Of a stretch of 64,000 nucleotides of DNA, positions 32,619 to 40,656 are shown piece after piece. Source of the stretch: BOG-908 sp964242595. GTDB taxonomy: Bacteria > Pseudomonadota > Alphaproteobacteria > Acetobacterales > Acetobacteraceae. Below the pieces are notes generated by a model. The model had not been told where the DNA came from, searched no databases, and saw only the letters and a list, made by a program, of their open reading frames with translations. A program made the translations under genes and the position numbers. Each line of letters starts with the position of its first letter. Position 1 is the stretch's first letter. Location of the stretch: NCBI GenBank assembly GCA_964242595.1, contig CAXTBC010000005.1, positions 1 through 64,000 on the forward strand. Reading direction: 5' to 3'.

Positions 32619-33146
32619 TTACTCCACGATCGTCCCCGAAAACGACTGGGTCGGGTTGAGGGTGAATCTGAACGCCGCGGTCTTGAAGTTGCCAGGATAG
32701 ATCTTCGCGGGGATTTTAAGGCTCCTCACCACGCCCGAAACCGTCGTTTCCAGGTTGGCTACGAATCCGCGGTCCCCTGTCGCGTAGGACGCGATGCTGA
32801 TGCCGGAGTTGCCGTTGTCGTTTTTGGCGATCGTCACGCTGTCGAAAAGCCCGTCCACCTTGATGTGGTCGACGTAGATCTGCCGGATGGGGGTCGGAAG
32901 GTCGTACCCGACACCACCGGAGTAGGTGATCGTGTGGGAGCCGGAGGTGTAGGTGTCCGCGGGATAGGAGGAATCCAGAACGATCGTCATCGGCACGATA
33001 TGTCCCGGCCCCGGCATGCCATCGCCCTGGGAGACGTCCACCCTGCAGTAGAAGAAGTAAGTTACCGGCGTCACCTTCGCGGCAGCGCCCGAGATCGCGA
33101 CCAACACGATGGCGATGGCGGCAAACGTCCGTTGCAGCAGGACCAT
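32619..33146 (-). CDS. secreted hypothetical protein
   Basis: 175 residues with a clear signal peptide (MVLLQRTFAAIAIVLVAISG AAA cleavage region). The mature part is beta-rich and polar (VTPVTYFFYCRVDVSQGDG; ITYSGGVGYDLPTPIRQIYV; TIAKNDNGNSGISIASY), with one cysteine and no enzyme motif. Its GC content is lower than that of its neighbours. I cannot assign a family; a periplasmic or extracellular beta-sandwich is the likeliest structure. Confidence 0.65.
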   Translation of the reverse strand: MVLLQRTFAAIAIVLVAISGAAAKVTPVTYFFYCRVDVSQGDGMPGPGHIVPMTIVLDSSYPADTYTSGSHTITYSGGVGYDLPTPIRQIYVDHIKVDGLFDSVTIAKNDNGNSGISIASYATGDRGFVANLETTVSGVVRSLKIPAKIYPGNFKTAAFRFTLNPTQSFSGTIVE

Positions 33147-33356
33147 CCGCTTACGCCTTGTTACGTTGTATCGTTAAACTACCTGGGCCGATTTCCAGGG
33201 AGAACGCACGTTTCAGCGAGCCGGACGCTCCCGGTGCAGCCAGCGTCAACCACGGCGCCCGAGACTGGCTTGCGGGCCTGCCCTCGGCGTTCGCCGCCGG
33301 CCTGCACGCGGCAGCGCCTGCCGGTGAGGGAGCGCCCATCCGGCCGGCAGTCAGGC
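33147..33356. other. upstream region of the tRNA-Trp/secE/nusG unit
   Basis: About 210 bases between the divergent secreted protein and the promoter candidate at 33357. An open frame of 96 codons crosses it but shows no conserved text and would run into the tRNA, so I treat it as non-coding. Nothing else recognised. Confidence 0.4.
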
Positions 33357-33386
33357 TTGACATGACCCCCCCAACCCCGCTCAAAC
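33357..33386 (+). promoter_or_regulatory. candidate sigma-70 promoter for tRNA-Trp-secE-nusG
   Basis: A perfect TTGACA at 33357-33362 is followed after 17-18 bases by CTCAAA/TCAAAC, a weak -10. It lies about 40 bases before the tRNA-Trp 5' end. The -35 match is exact; the -10 assignment is a guess. Confidence 0.45.
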
Positions 33387-33425
33387 GCCGCTCGCGTGCG
33401 TGGCCCGGGTTCGCCCGGCCGCCAC

Positions 33426-33502
33426 AGGGGTGTAGCTCAATTGGCTAGAGCGCCGGTCTCCAAAACCGGAGGCTGGGGGTTCGAGACCCTCCACCCCTGC
33501 CA
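33426..33502 (+). tRNA. tRNA-Trp (CCA)
   Basis: 77 nt with encoded CCA. Acceptor AGGGGTG / CACCCCT, anticodon loop CTCCAAA, T loop GGTTCGAGACC. Position directly before secE and nusG is the classic bacterial arrangement. Confidence 0.96.
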
Positions 33503-33577
33503 CGCGTACAAGTCACATCGCGTACTGTCTTGCCTCCGCCCGCCGCTTCTCTGTCCCGTCTCCAAAAGGAACCCACC

Positions 33578-33778
33578 TTGGCGTTTGCACCGGCGAAATT
33601 CCTGGCCGACGTTCGCGCCGAAGCGGCTCGCGTCACCTGGCCCAGCCGCAAGGAGACCCTGGTCACCACCGGGCTGGTGCTGGCGATGGCGGCCATCACG
33701 GCGTTGTTCTTCTTCAGCGTCGACCTGGCGGTGGGCTGGATCGTGAAGGCGTTGTTCACCGGCCCCGGCACCGTCTGA
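33578..33778 (+). CDS. secE: preprotein translocase subunit SecE
   Basis: Essential small subunit of the SecYEG channel. I chose TTG 33578 because AAAGGA lies 7 bases upstream; an in-frame ATG at 33530 would add a proline/serine stretch inside the tRNA-secE spacer. 66 residues: the conserved amphipathic FLADVRAEAARVTWPSRKETL followed by one membrane helix (VTTGLVLAMAAITALFFFSV). Single-helix SecE is normal for alphaproteobacteria. Confidence 0.95.
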   Translation: MAFAPAKFLADVRAEAARVTWPSRKETLVTTGLVLAMAAITALFFFSVDLAVGWIVKALFTGPGTV

Positions 33779-33796
33779 AGGTAGAAGAGCTCAACC

Positions 33797-34327
33797 ATGG
33801 CCAAGCGTTGGTATGTCGTCCACGTCTATTCCGGCTTCGAGAAGAAGATCGCCTCGGCCATCAAGGAGCAGGCCGAGCAGAAGGGCCTGGCCGACCACAT
33901 CGACGAGGTGCTGGTGCCCTCCGAGGAGGTGGTCGAGGTGCGCCGCGGCCAGAAGATCAACGCCGAGCGCAAGTTCTTTCCCGGCTACGTGCTGGTGAAG
34001 ATGGAACTCACCGACGACGCCTGGCACCTCATCAAAAACACCCCGAAGGTCACCGGCTTCCTGGGCACCAAGCTGCGCCCCAGCCCGATCAGCGAGGCCG
34101 AGGCCGACCGGATCATGAAGCAGGCGCAGGATGGCGTGGACCATCCCCGCCGCAGCGTCATCTTCGAGATCGGCGAGCAGGTGCGCGTGGCCGACGGCCC
34201 GTTCACCAGCTTCAACGGCACGGTGGAGGAGATCGACGAGGAGAAGGGACGGCTCAAGGTGTCGGTCTCGATCTTCGGGCGGTCCACGCCTGTGGAGCTC
34301 GAGTACGGGCAGGTCGAGAAGGTTTAA
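33797..34327 (+). CDS. nusG: transcription termination/antitermination factor NusG
   Basis: 176 residues. The NGN domain starts MAKRWYVVHVYSGFEKKIA and contains RKFFPGYVLVKMELTDDAWH and NTPKVTGFLG; the C-terminal KOW domain reads IGEQVRVADGPFTSFNGTVEEID. It couples RNA polymerase to Rho and the ribosome. It lies 18 bases after secE. The usual next gene, rplK, is not present; a family-1 repeat and the oppositely oriented asnB follow instead. Confidence 0.98.
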   Translation: MAKRWYVVHVYSGFEKKIASAIKEQAEQKGLADHIDEVLVPSEEVVEVRRGQKINAERKFFPGYVLVKMELTDDAWHLIKNTPKVTGFLGTKLRPSPISEAEADRIMKQAQDGVDHPRRSVIFEIGEQVRVADGPFTSFNGTVEEIDEEKGRLKVSVSIFGRSTPVELEYGQVEKV

Positions 34328-34452
34328 GGCAAGCAGTCCTTTTTGGAAAAAAAGGACCAAAAAACTTTTGCTCCCTGTCGGGTGGTTCAGGGCAAGCACG
34401 CGACAGCGGAGTCAAAGTTTTTTGGTTCGTTTTTCAAAAAAGAACTGCTTTC
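34328..34452. repeat. family-1 repeat, copy I (two arms)
   Basis: Left arm AGTCCTTTTTGGAAAAAAAGGACC then AAAAAACTTTTG; spacer with CCTGTCGGGTG; right arm AAAGTTTTTTGG then a TTCGTTTTTCAAAAAAGAAC hairpin. It separates nusG from the convergent asnB and may terminate both transcripts. Confidence 0.88.
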
Positions 34453-36210
34453 TTATCCTAGCGCATCCAGCACCCCGCCTTCGGCCGCCAACCCCTCCAC
34501 ATGCGCCCGGTGCCAAAGCGCGTAGAACAGCAGCACCCAGGCCGCCATCCCCTCCCGCTTGCCGTCGGCGGCGCGGAACAGCGCCTCCACCCGCGCCGGC
34601 TCGGCTATTTCGGCCACGCCGGCCTGGCGCGCCACCAGGCGGCCCAGCCTGGCGCCATCCTGCGCGATCCAGGCACCCACCGGCACGGTGAAGCCCTGCT
34701 TGGGCGCGAACGGCCGCGCCGCCGGCAGCGCACCCTCCAGCCAGCGCCGCAGCAGGTATTTGCCCTGGCCGCGCCGCACCTTCAGCGCGTCCGGCAGCCG
34801 GAAGGCGGCTGCGGCCACGCCGGGATCCAGCAGCGGCGTGCGGCCCTCCACGGCGTGCGCCATCAGGCAGCGGTCCAGCTTGCCCAGCAGGTCGTGCGGC
34901 AGCCAGTCTGCCGTATCGGTCGCCTGCGCGGCCTGCAGCCGGGTGCGCCCACCGGCGCCGGCGACCGCCTCGGCCGCCGCCAGCCCGTCCCGCCACCCGG
35001 CGGGCCTGGCGCGCAGCACGTTCAGGCCGTCGAAGGTGCCGCGTCCGCGCATCACCCGACCGCCCTGCCATAGTGGTCGCATGGCGCTGCGATAGCGGCC
35101 GTAGCCGCCGAACACCTCGTCGCCGCCCTCGCCGGACAGCACCACCTTCACCTGCTGGCGGGCGTGGCGGGCCAGGAACCACGTTGGGATGATCGCGTAG
35201 TCCGCCGCCGGGTCGTCCATCGCCGCCACGATCTCCGGCAAGTGGCGCCAGGCCATCTCGCGCGTGACGTCGATCGTCGCGTGCACCGCGCCCACCGCCT
35301 TGGCCAGAGCGGCGGCCTGCGCCCGTTCGTCGGCCGCCTCGGCCACGTCGAACCCGGCGGTGAAGGCCAGTACCGGCCGCGTGGCCAGGCGCGCCATGGT
35401 GGCCAGGATGGCGGCGCTGTCGATGCCGCCGGACAGGAACAGGCCGTAGGGCACGTCGCTGCGCTGGTGCAGGTCCACGCTCTGCATCAGCGCGTGGTCA
35501 AGCCGGTCCAGCGCCGCGGCCTCGGCGATCTCCTCGGGCGGGCCGTCCGGCAGCGCGGCCACCCGGCTGCGCGCCACCAGGTGGCCGTCAGCGATGCGCA
35601 GCGTCTCGCCAGGCAGCACGCGGAAGATGCCGGGGAAGATCGTCTCCGCCCCGGTGGTGAACTGCATCTGCAGCAGCTCGCCGCGTGCTCCGGGCCGCAC
35701 CGCGCGCGTGCCCAGTCCTGCGCCCAGCAGCGCCTGCGGTTCGGAGGCGAACGCGATCCCGCCCGCCACCTGCGTCCAGTATAGCGGCTTGATGCCGAAC
35801 GGGTCGCGCGTCAGCGTCAGGGTGCGGCCGGCGCGGTCGTAGATGGCGATGGCGAACATGCCGCGCAGGTGCCGCGCGTAGCCGTCAGGAGCGGCGGCGT
35901 AGAGGTGCAACGGCGGTTCGCAGTCGCTGGCGGTGGCGAACGCAATGCCCGGCATCTCCGCCCACAGCTCGCGGTAGTTGTACACCTCGCCGTTGGCCAC
36001 CAAGCTGGCGGGGCCCGCCTGCAGCGGCTGGGCGCCGCCTGGCAGGTCGATGATGGCGAGCCGCGCATGCACCAGCGCGGCCTGGCCCAGCACCACATGG
36101 CCGGCGCCGTCCGGTCCGCGATGCGCGATGCCGCCGGCCAGCGCCGCCAGCACGGCCGGGTCGGGCGGCGGCGCATCCTGGGCGAGGGCGATGCCGGCGA
36201 TGCCGCACAT
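34453..36210 (-). CDS. asnB: asparagine synthase (glutamine-hydrolysing)
   Basis: 585 residues in two domains. The N-terminal Ntn glutaminase has the catalytic Cys2 (MCGIAGIAL), HRGPDGAG, NGEVYNYREL and RDPFGIKPLYW. The synthetase has the ATP pyrophosphatase P-loop LFLSGGIDSAAIL and VVLSGEGGDEVFGGYGRYR. It makes asparagine, or amidates another carboxylate. Its place downstream of glycosyltransferase genes with a 1-nt overlap (TGATG) suggests it may be one of the AsnB paralogues found in polysaccharide loci that amidate sugars or glycan acids. Confidence 0.9.
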   Translation of the reverse strand: MCGIAGIALAQDAPPPDPAVLAALAGGIAHRGPDGAGHVVLGQAALVHARLAIIDLPGGAQPLQAGPASLVANGEVYNYRELWAEMPGIAFATASDCEPPLHLYAAAPDGYARHLRGMFAIAIYDRAGRTLTLTRDPFGIKPLYWTQVAGGIAFASEPQALLGAGLGTRAVRPGARGELLQMQFTTGAETIFPGIFRVLPGETLRIADGHLVARSRVAALPDGPPEEIAEAAALDRLDHALMQSVDLHQRSDVPYGLFLSGGIDSAAILATMARLATRPVLAFTAGFDVAEAADERAQAAALAKAVGAVHATIDVTREMAWRHLPEIVAAMDDPAADYAIIPTWFLARHARQQVKVVLSGEGGDEVFGGYGRYRSAMRPLWQGGRVMRGRGTFDGLNVLRARPAGWRDGLAAAEAVAGAGGRTRLQAAQATDTADWLPHDLLGKLDRCLMAHAVEGRTPLLDPGVAAAAFRLPDALKVRRGQGKYLLRRWLEGALPAARPFAPKQGFTVPVGAWIAQDGARLGRLVARQAGVAEIAEPARVEALFRAADGKREGMAAWVLLFYALWHRAHVEGLAAEGGVLDALG

Positions 36211-37229
36211 CAGGCGCGCTCCACGGTGGCGAGGAAGTGCCGCCAGCGCGCCAGCACAGGCGCCTCGGCGTGCACCGCCTCGAAGCGCGCGCGGGCAGCC
36301 TCCACCATCGCCTCGGCCTGGCTGCGCCGCTGCAGTACGCCCTCGATGCCGGCGGCGAGCGCGATGGCGCTCTCGCCGGCCACCAGCACGCCGGTGCGCC
36401 CGCTCTCGATCAGCTCGCGCGGGCCCTCGGCCATGGCGGCCACCACCGGGCGGCCGGCGGAAAAAGCCTCCAGCACCACGTTGCCCAGCGGCTCGCTGCG
36501 GCTGGGGCAGGCCAGCAGGGTGCTCGCCGCCAGCAGGGCCGCCGTGTCCGTCCGCCAGCCCAGGAAGTGCACGCGCGCGGCAACCCCGGCATGGGCGGCC
36601 AGGCGCTGCAGCCCCACGCGCTCCGGCCCCTCTCCGGCGATCACCGCGTGCACCCCGTCCAGGCGGCTGATGGCGGCGATCAGGATGTCAAAGCCCTTGT
36701 TGCGGTGCAGCCGCCCCATGGCCAGCACCACCGGCGCGCCTGGCGGGCAGGGCAGGGCAGCCGGCGCCGCGCCGGCCAGGTCCGGCGCGAAGTTCGGCAG
36801 GTAGTGCACCCGGTCGGACGCGACGCCCTGGCTGCGGATCCAGCCCACCATGCCCTCCGTATTGCCCACCAGGTGGTCGCAGCGGGCGAACTGCAGCAGG
36901 TCGTAGTAGCCGCCGAGTCGCCCCACCAGCACCCAGGGGCCGGCCGGGGTGTGGCGAGCGGCGCGGCCCATCCAGGCCACCGCCACCCTGGGCGCGAAGC
37001 GCCGCAGGCGCCGGCCCAGCAGCGGCCTGGTCCACAGGTCGGCCCGGCCGCCCATGCCCATCTGCACCGGCGCCAGCCCGGCGGCGCGCAGGCGCGCGGC
37101 ACGTGGCGCGTCGTGGCGGATCACCGGGAGCACGGTCTCGCCCTTCGCGGCCAGGGCTGTGCATAGCCGCTCGTAGAACAGCTCGGCGCCGCCTGACGGG
37201 GCACCGGCCATGATCTGCGCGACCTTCAC
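36210..37229 (-). CDS. glycosyltransferase, GT4 family
   Basis: From GTG 37229 (VKVAQIMAGAPSGGAELFYERL) about 339 residues; the longer frame starts inside repeat-derived sequence. Two Rossmann-like halves: the N-terminal AGAPSGGAELF acceptor loop, then GRLHRNKGFDILIAAI, AGEGPERVGLQRLA and the donor-binding E-x7-E-type region CPSRSEPLGNVVLEAFSAGRPVVA. This is typical of retaining GT-B enzymes using nucleotide sugars. It overlaps asnB by one base. It probably acts at the cytoplasmic membrane in LPS or exopolysaccharide assembly. Confidence 0.9.
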   Translation of the reverse strand: MKVAQIMAGAPSGGAELFYERLCTALAAKGETVLPVIRHDAPRAARLRAAGLAPVQMGMGGRADLWTRPLLGRRLRRFAPRVAVAWMGRAARHTPAGPWVLVGRLGGYYDLLQFARCDHLVGNTEGMVGWIRSQGVASDRVHYLPNFAPDLAGAAPAALPCPPGAPVVLAMGRLHRNKGFDILIAAISRLDGVHAVIAGEGPERVGLQRLAAHAGVAARVHFLGWRTDTAALLAASTLLACPSRSEPLGNVVLEAFSAGRPVVAAMAEGPRELIESGRTGVLVAGESAIALAAGIEGVLQRRSQAEAMVEAARARFEAVHAEAPVLARWRHFLATVERA

Positions 37230-37243
37230 GTTGGACAGCCAAA

Positions 37244-37395
37244 GGCAAGGCAAGCGGTTCTTTTTTGAAAAAAAGAACCAAAAAACTTTTGTCTGTTTTG
37301 GGCGCGCGTCGGTGAGACGTGGTGTTTCAGCCGTCCGCGACAGCGCTCACAAAAGCTTTTTGCTTCTTTTTCTCGAAAAAGAAGGCCTTGCTTTC
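37244..37395. repeat. family-1 repeat, copy J (two arms)
   Basis: Left arm GGTTCTTTTTTGAAAAAAAGAACC then AAAAAACTTTTG; spacer about 55 bases; right arm CAAAAGCTTTTTGC with a TTCTTTTTCTCGAAAAAGAAG hairpin. It splits the reverse-strand glycan genes between the GT9 and GT4 genes. Confidence 0.88.
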
Positions 37396-38358
37396 TCATG
37401 CGTGCAACGCCGCCGGCAGCCGGCCGTCGCGCACCAGCAGGTCGAACGCCGCCCACAGCGCCGCTTCTACCGGCAGGCGGTCCATCGCCGCGCGCCCGGG
37501 CTGCCCGTCCGCCAGCACCACAGCCGTGCAGCGGCCGGCAGGCGCGTATTCGCTGGCGGGGGTGGGTCCGAACAGCCCCAAAGTCGGCGTCCCGGCCGAG
37601 GCGGCCAGGTGCATCAGCCCCGAATCGTTGCCAACGAACAGCACGCAGCGCGCCAGGCACGCCGCCGCCTGCGGCAGCGTCAGCAGGCCCACCAGGTCCA
37701 GCGAGCCGGACAGCTCGGCTACCACCCGGGCGGCGGCCGCGCGTTCGGCCACGCCGGGACCGCCGAACACAGCAAAGCGCGCGCCGGGCAGCCGCAGCGC
37801 CAGCCCTGCCGCCAGGGCCACGAAGCGCTCGGCCGGCCACATCTTCGCCGGCCAGTTGGCGGTGGGGCCCAGCCCGATCACCGGCCCGCCGGCCGGCAGC
37901 AGCATGTCGGCGCGCGCGCGGTCGGCCGGCGCCGTCCAGGCGACCGGCAGCGGCGCCTCGTCCAGCCCCAGCGCGCCGGCGATGTGCCCCAGCCGGTGGC
38001 CGGCACGCCGCCCGCCACGCATGATCGCCCGCCGCCGCGCCAGCAGCGTCAGACTCAGCGCCGAGCCGCGCAGATCAACCACCAGGTCCCAGCGGCGCCG
38101 CGCCACCTGCCACCACAGCGCCGCCCAGTGCAGGTCGGCCGGGCGCTTCTCCACCACAATCACTCGGTCCAGCGCGGGGAAGCGCGCGAACAGCCCGGCG
38201 GCCACCGGTCCGCAGGCGATGGTGAAGCGCGCGTCCGGGTAGGTGCGGGCCAGATGGTCCAGCACGCCGGTGGAGAGCACGGCATCGCCCAGCCGCGTGG
38301 CGGTGACGAACAGGATGCGCCGCGGCGGCGGTCCGGCCGGAGGCAGCTTTCCGCTCAG
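37396..38358 (-). CDS. glycosyltransferase family 9 (heptosyltransferase-like)
   Basis: A GT-B enzyme of the LPS heptosyltransferase type. The first codon that standard rules accept is GTG 38280, but the family's N-terminal strand RRILFVTATRLGDAVLSTG is encoded upstream to about 38330. The frame is open only back to a stop near 38430 with no ATG, GTG or TTG, so I propose CTG 38358, which overlaps the preceding stop codon as CTGA. Other motifs: FGGPGVAERAAA, CVLFVGNDSGLMHLAASAGTPTLGLFGPT for ADP-sugar binding. About 320 residues from that start. The start is the uncertain part, not the family. Confidence 0.85.
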   Translation of the reverse strand: MSGKLPPAGPPPRRILFVTATRLGDAVLSTGVLDHLARTYPDARFTIACGPVAAGLFARFPALDRVIVVEKRPADLHWAALWWQVARRRWDLVVDLRGSALSLTLLARRRAIMRGGRRAGHRLGHIAGALGLDEAPLPVAWTAPADRARADMLLPAGGPVIGLGPTANWPAKMWPAERFVALAAGLALRLPGARFAVFGGPGVAERAAAARVVAELSGSLDLVGLLTLPQAAACLARCVLFVGNDSGLMHLAASAGTPTLGLFGPTPASEYAPAGRCTAVVLADGQPGRAAMDRLPVEAALWAAFDLLVRDGRLPAALHA

Positions 38359-39329
38359 GTGAAGCGCGCCAGGCGGACGGCGGTGTGGCCGCGGCTGGGG
38401 CGCAGGCTGGGCATCACCAGCAGGCAGTCGTCATGCGGGGTGCGCACTTCGCTCGGCCCGTCCAGCGCGATCAGCGTGTTGCGGCGCGCCACCACGTCGC
38501 CGCCACGGAACGGCTGCACGAAGCTGAAACCGCCGGAGCACGCGGTTACCGTCTGGGTCACCTCGGCGAAGCGTGGACGGCGCGCCGTGAGGGCTGACGG
38601 CGCGGGCAGGGGAGCCGTCAGCCCGGTTGCCGCCAGCACGCCGGCGACCGCCGCCTGCATGGCGCCGACCGTGTCCTGCTGCCAGTGCTGCCCGGCTTCC
38701 ACCAGCACCGCCACCGGCTGCCCGCCAGGGTCGACGAACCGCGCGTAGTCGATCAGCCGCCGCCCGCCTACGTGGCCGGCATCGGCCACCACGATCTCCG
38801 GCGTGCCGATCCTGGCTGCCAGCTCGCGGCCGCGGGCGGCGGGCCCGCTCAGGATCAGCGGCTCGGAGGGCCACAGCATCGAGTGCAGGTCCAGCAGCAC
38901 GTCCGCCGCATCCACCAGCGGGCGGATGGCGCGCGCGCGCGCCAGTTCGACGGAGCGGCGCGGCCCGTCCAGCACGGCGTCGTCCCACAGCCGGTTCATG
39001 TCCTCGTCGACGTAGCGCGAGGCGGTGGGCTGCGCCGGGTCGAACCGGTCGTAGGCGGCCAGGTTGGCGAAGCCCAGGGTCAGCCGGCCGCACAGCAACG
39101 CGGGAGGCGTCGTCAGCAGCCGGTCCAGCGCCACGGCGCCGGCGATCTCGTTGCCGTGGATCAGCGCGGTGAGCAGCACATGCGGGCCGGGTCCAGGCCC
39201 GTCGAACCGCCAGAAGCCCTCGACGCCAGTGTCGCCGCCGCGCCAGCGCTCCAGGGATGGCGGCGCGAAGCCGATGTCGAACGCCGGCAGCCGGTCCGTC
39301 TGCGGGGTGGTGGCCAAGTCCGCTGTCAC
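38355..39329 (-). CDS. succinylglutamate desuccinylase/aspartoacylase family protein
   Basis: A zinc carboxypeptidase-fold deacylase. GTG 39329 gives about 324 residues; the upstream frame is the shadow of a divergent gene. Zinc ligands are visible: LTALIHGNEIAGAVAL (His and Glu) and VLLDLHSMLWPSEPL (His). YVDEDMNRLWDD and the Glu in VAVLVEAGQHW also match the AstE/AspA family. A C-terminal beta domain follows (about 245-324). The substrate is probably an N-acyl amino acid or an acylated sugar amine. It overlaps the GT9 gene end to start and is divergent from the GT4 gene at 39439. Confidence 0.85.
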   Translation of the reverse strand: MTADLATTPQTDRLPAFDIGFAPPSLERWRGGDTGVEGFWRFDGPGPGPHVLLTALIHGNEIAGAVALDRLLTTPPALLCGRLTLGFANLAAYDRFDPAQPTASRYVDEDMNRLWDDAVLDGPRRSVELARARAIRPLVDAADVLLDLHSMLWPSEPLILSGPAARGRELAARIGTPEIVVADAGHVGGRRLIDYARFVDPGGQPVAVLVEAGQHWQQDTVGAMQAAVAGVLAATGLTAPLPAPSALTARRPRFAEVTQTVTACSGGFSFVQPFRGGDVVARRNTLIALDGPSEVRTPHDDCLLVMPSLRPSRGHTAVRLARFT

Positions 39330-39438
39330 CCCACCCCCTGTCCCGCCAGTGCCGCGCCAGTCTATACCCGGCGCGCCAGCCCGCAACCGAGGCCGCCGGC
39401 AGCGCGTCGCAGGCGGCATTTTGACAGCCACGGACCCC

Positions 39439-40656
39439 ATGCCGCTCCACCCGCTGCACAGAGCCTGGCAGACGCTGCCGCAGGGTGCCCGGCGGCGGGC
39501 GCTCGCGCGGGCCTCCGCCTGGCTGGCGCCGCGGCCGGACTGGCCGGCCCCGGCCGCGCGCGGCGGCTTGGCGGTAGCCGGCGAGGTCGGCCGTGCCTCC
39601 GGCCTGGGCGAGGGCGCCCGGCTGATGCTGGCGGCCCTGGACCAACTCGGCGTGCCCAACTGGTCCATCGCCTGCGGCCTGCTGCCCGAGGAGGGCGCGA
39701 CGGCCCCCATCGCCGGGCCGCCGCCGCCCGGCGCGCCGCTGGTGCTGCACGTGAACGCGCCGGTGCTGCCGGCCACCCTGCTGCGCCTGCCGCGCGGCCT
39801 GCTGCGCGGCAGGCGGGTAATCGGTTACTGGGCGTGGGAGCTGGCAGTAGTGCCGCCATCCTGGCGACACGCCGCGGCTTTCGTCCACGAGGTGTGGGTG
39901 CCGTCGCGCTTCACCGCCGCTTCCCTCGAGCCGCTCGCACCGGGGCGCGTGCGCGTGGTGCCGCACCCGGTGGCCGCGAGCCCGCCCGCACCTTCGTCCC
40001 TGGGCCGCGCCGATTTCGGGCTACCCGAGGGCGCCGTGATGGTGCTGGTCTCGTTTAGCCTGGCCTCCAGCTACGCGCGCAAGAACCCGGAGGCCGCCGT
40101 GGCCGCGTTCCGCCGCGCGTTCGGCGCCCGGACGGATCGGCTGCTGGTGCTCAAGGTGGCGCATGCCGGCCACGCGCCGGCGGACCTGGCCAGGCTGGCC
40201 GCGCTGGTGGACGGGGCCGCCAACATCCGGCTGGAGACCCGCCTGCTGCCCGGCCCGGACAACCACGCCTTCACACGCAGCGCCGACATCGTGCTCAGCC
40301 TGCACCGCAGCGAGGGCTTCGGCCTGGTGCCCGCCGAGGCGATGCTGCTGGGCGTCCCCGTGGTGGCCACCGACTACTCCGGCACCACCGACTTCCTCGA
40401 TGCCGAAAGCGGCATCCCGGTAGCTTACACGCTGGTGCCGGCGCGCGACCCGCGCGGCGTGTTCGAGGCGCCGGGCGCACTGTGGGCGGAAGCCGACGTG
40501 GACGCCGCGGCCGCCGCCCTGGTCCGCCTGGCGGACGACCCGGCCCTGCGCGCGCGCCTGGGCGCGGCGGGGCAGGACGCGGCACGGCGCCGGCTGGGCA
40601 GCGAGGCGCTGGCCCGGGCGGTGCGCGTGCTCGGCCTCGCTGTGGGCGGCGTGTGA
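39439..40656 (+). CDS. glycosyltransferase, GT4 family
   Basis: 405 residues from the ATG at 39439; the longer frame upstream is antisense to the deacylase gene. The N-terminal part has EVGRASGLGEGARLMLAAL (a glycine-rich acceptor loop) and VIGYWAWELAVVPPSW, typical of GT4 enzymes in bacterial glycan clusters. The C-terminal donor domain has VLVSFSLASSYARKNPEAAV, then HRSEGFGLVPAEAMLLGVPV (E-x7-E) and ATDYSGTTDFL. It overlaps the next gene by four bases (GTGA), so the two are co-translated. Confidence 0.9.
   Translation: MPLHPLHRAWQTLPQGARRRALARASAWLAPRPDWPAPAARGGLAVAGEVGRASGLGEGARLMLAALDQLGVPNWSIACGLLPEEGATAPIAGPPPPGAPLVLHVNAPVLPATLLRLPRGLLRGRRVIGYWAWELAVVPPSWRHAAAFVHEVWVPSRFTAASLEPLAPGRVRVVPHPVAASPPAPSSLGRADFGLPEGAVMVLVSFSLASSYARKNPEAAVAAFRRAFGARTDRLLVLKVAHAGHAPADLARLAALVDGAANIRLETRLLPGPDNHAFTRSADIVLSLHRSEGFGLVPAEAMLLGVPVVATDYSGTTDFLDAESGIPVAYTLVPARDPRGVFEAPGALWAEADVDAAAAALVRLADDPALRARLGAAGQDAARRRLGSEALARAVRVLGLAVGGV

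Noticed and set aside
33158..33448. 96-codon frame upstream of tRNA-Trp
   Set aside because: It runs into the tRNA gene and has no recognisable motif; the region more likely holds the promoter.
39421..39438. TTGACA just before the GT4 gene at 39439 as a promoter
   Set aside because: Only 12 bases remain between it and the ATG, too few for a -10 and a leader; probably chance.
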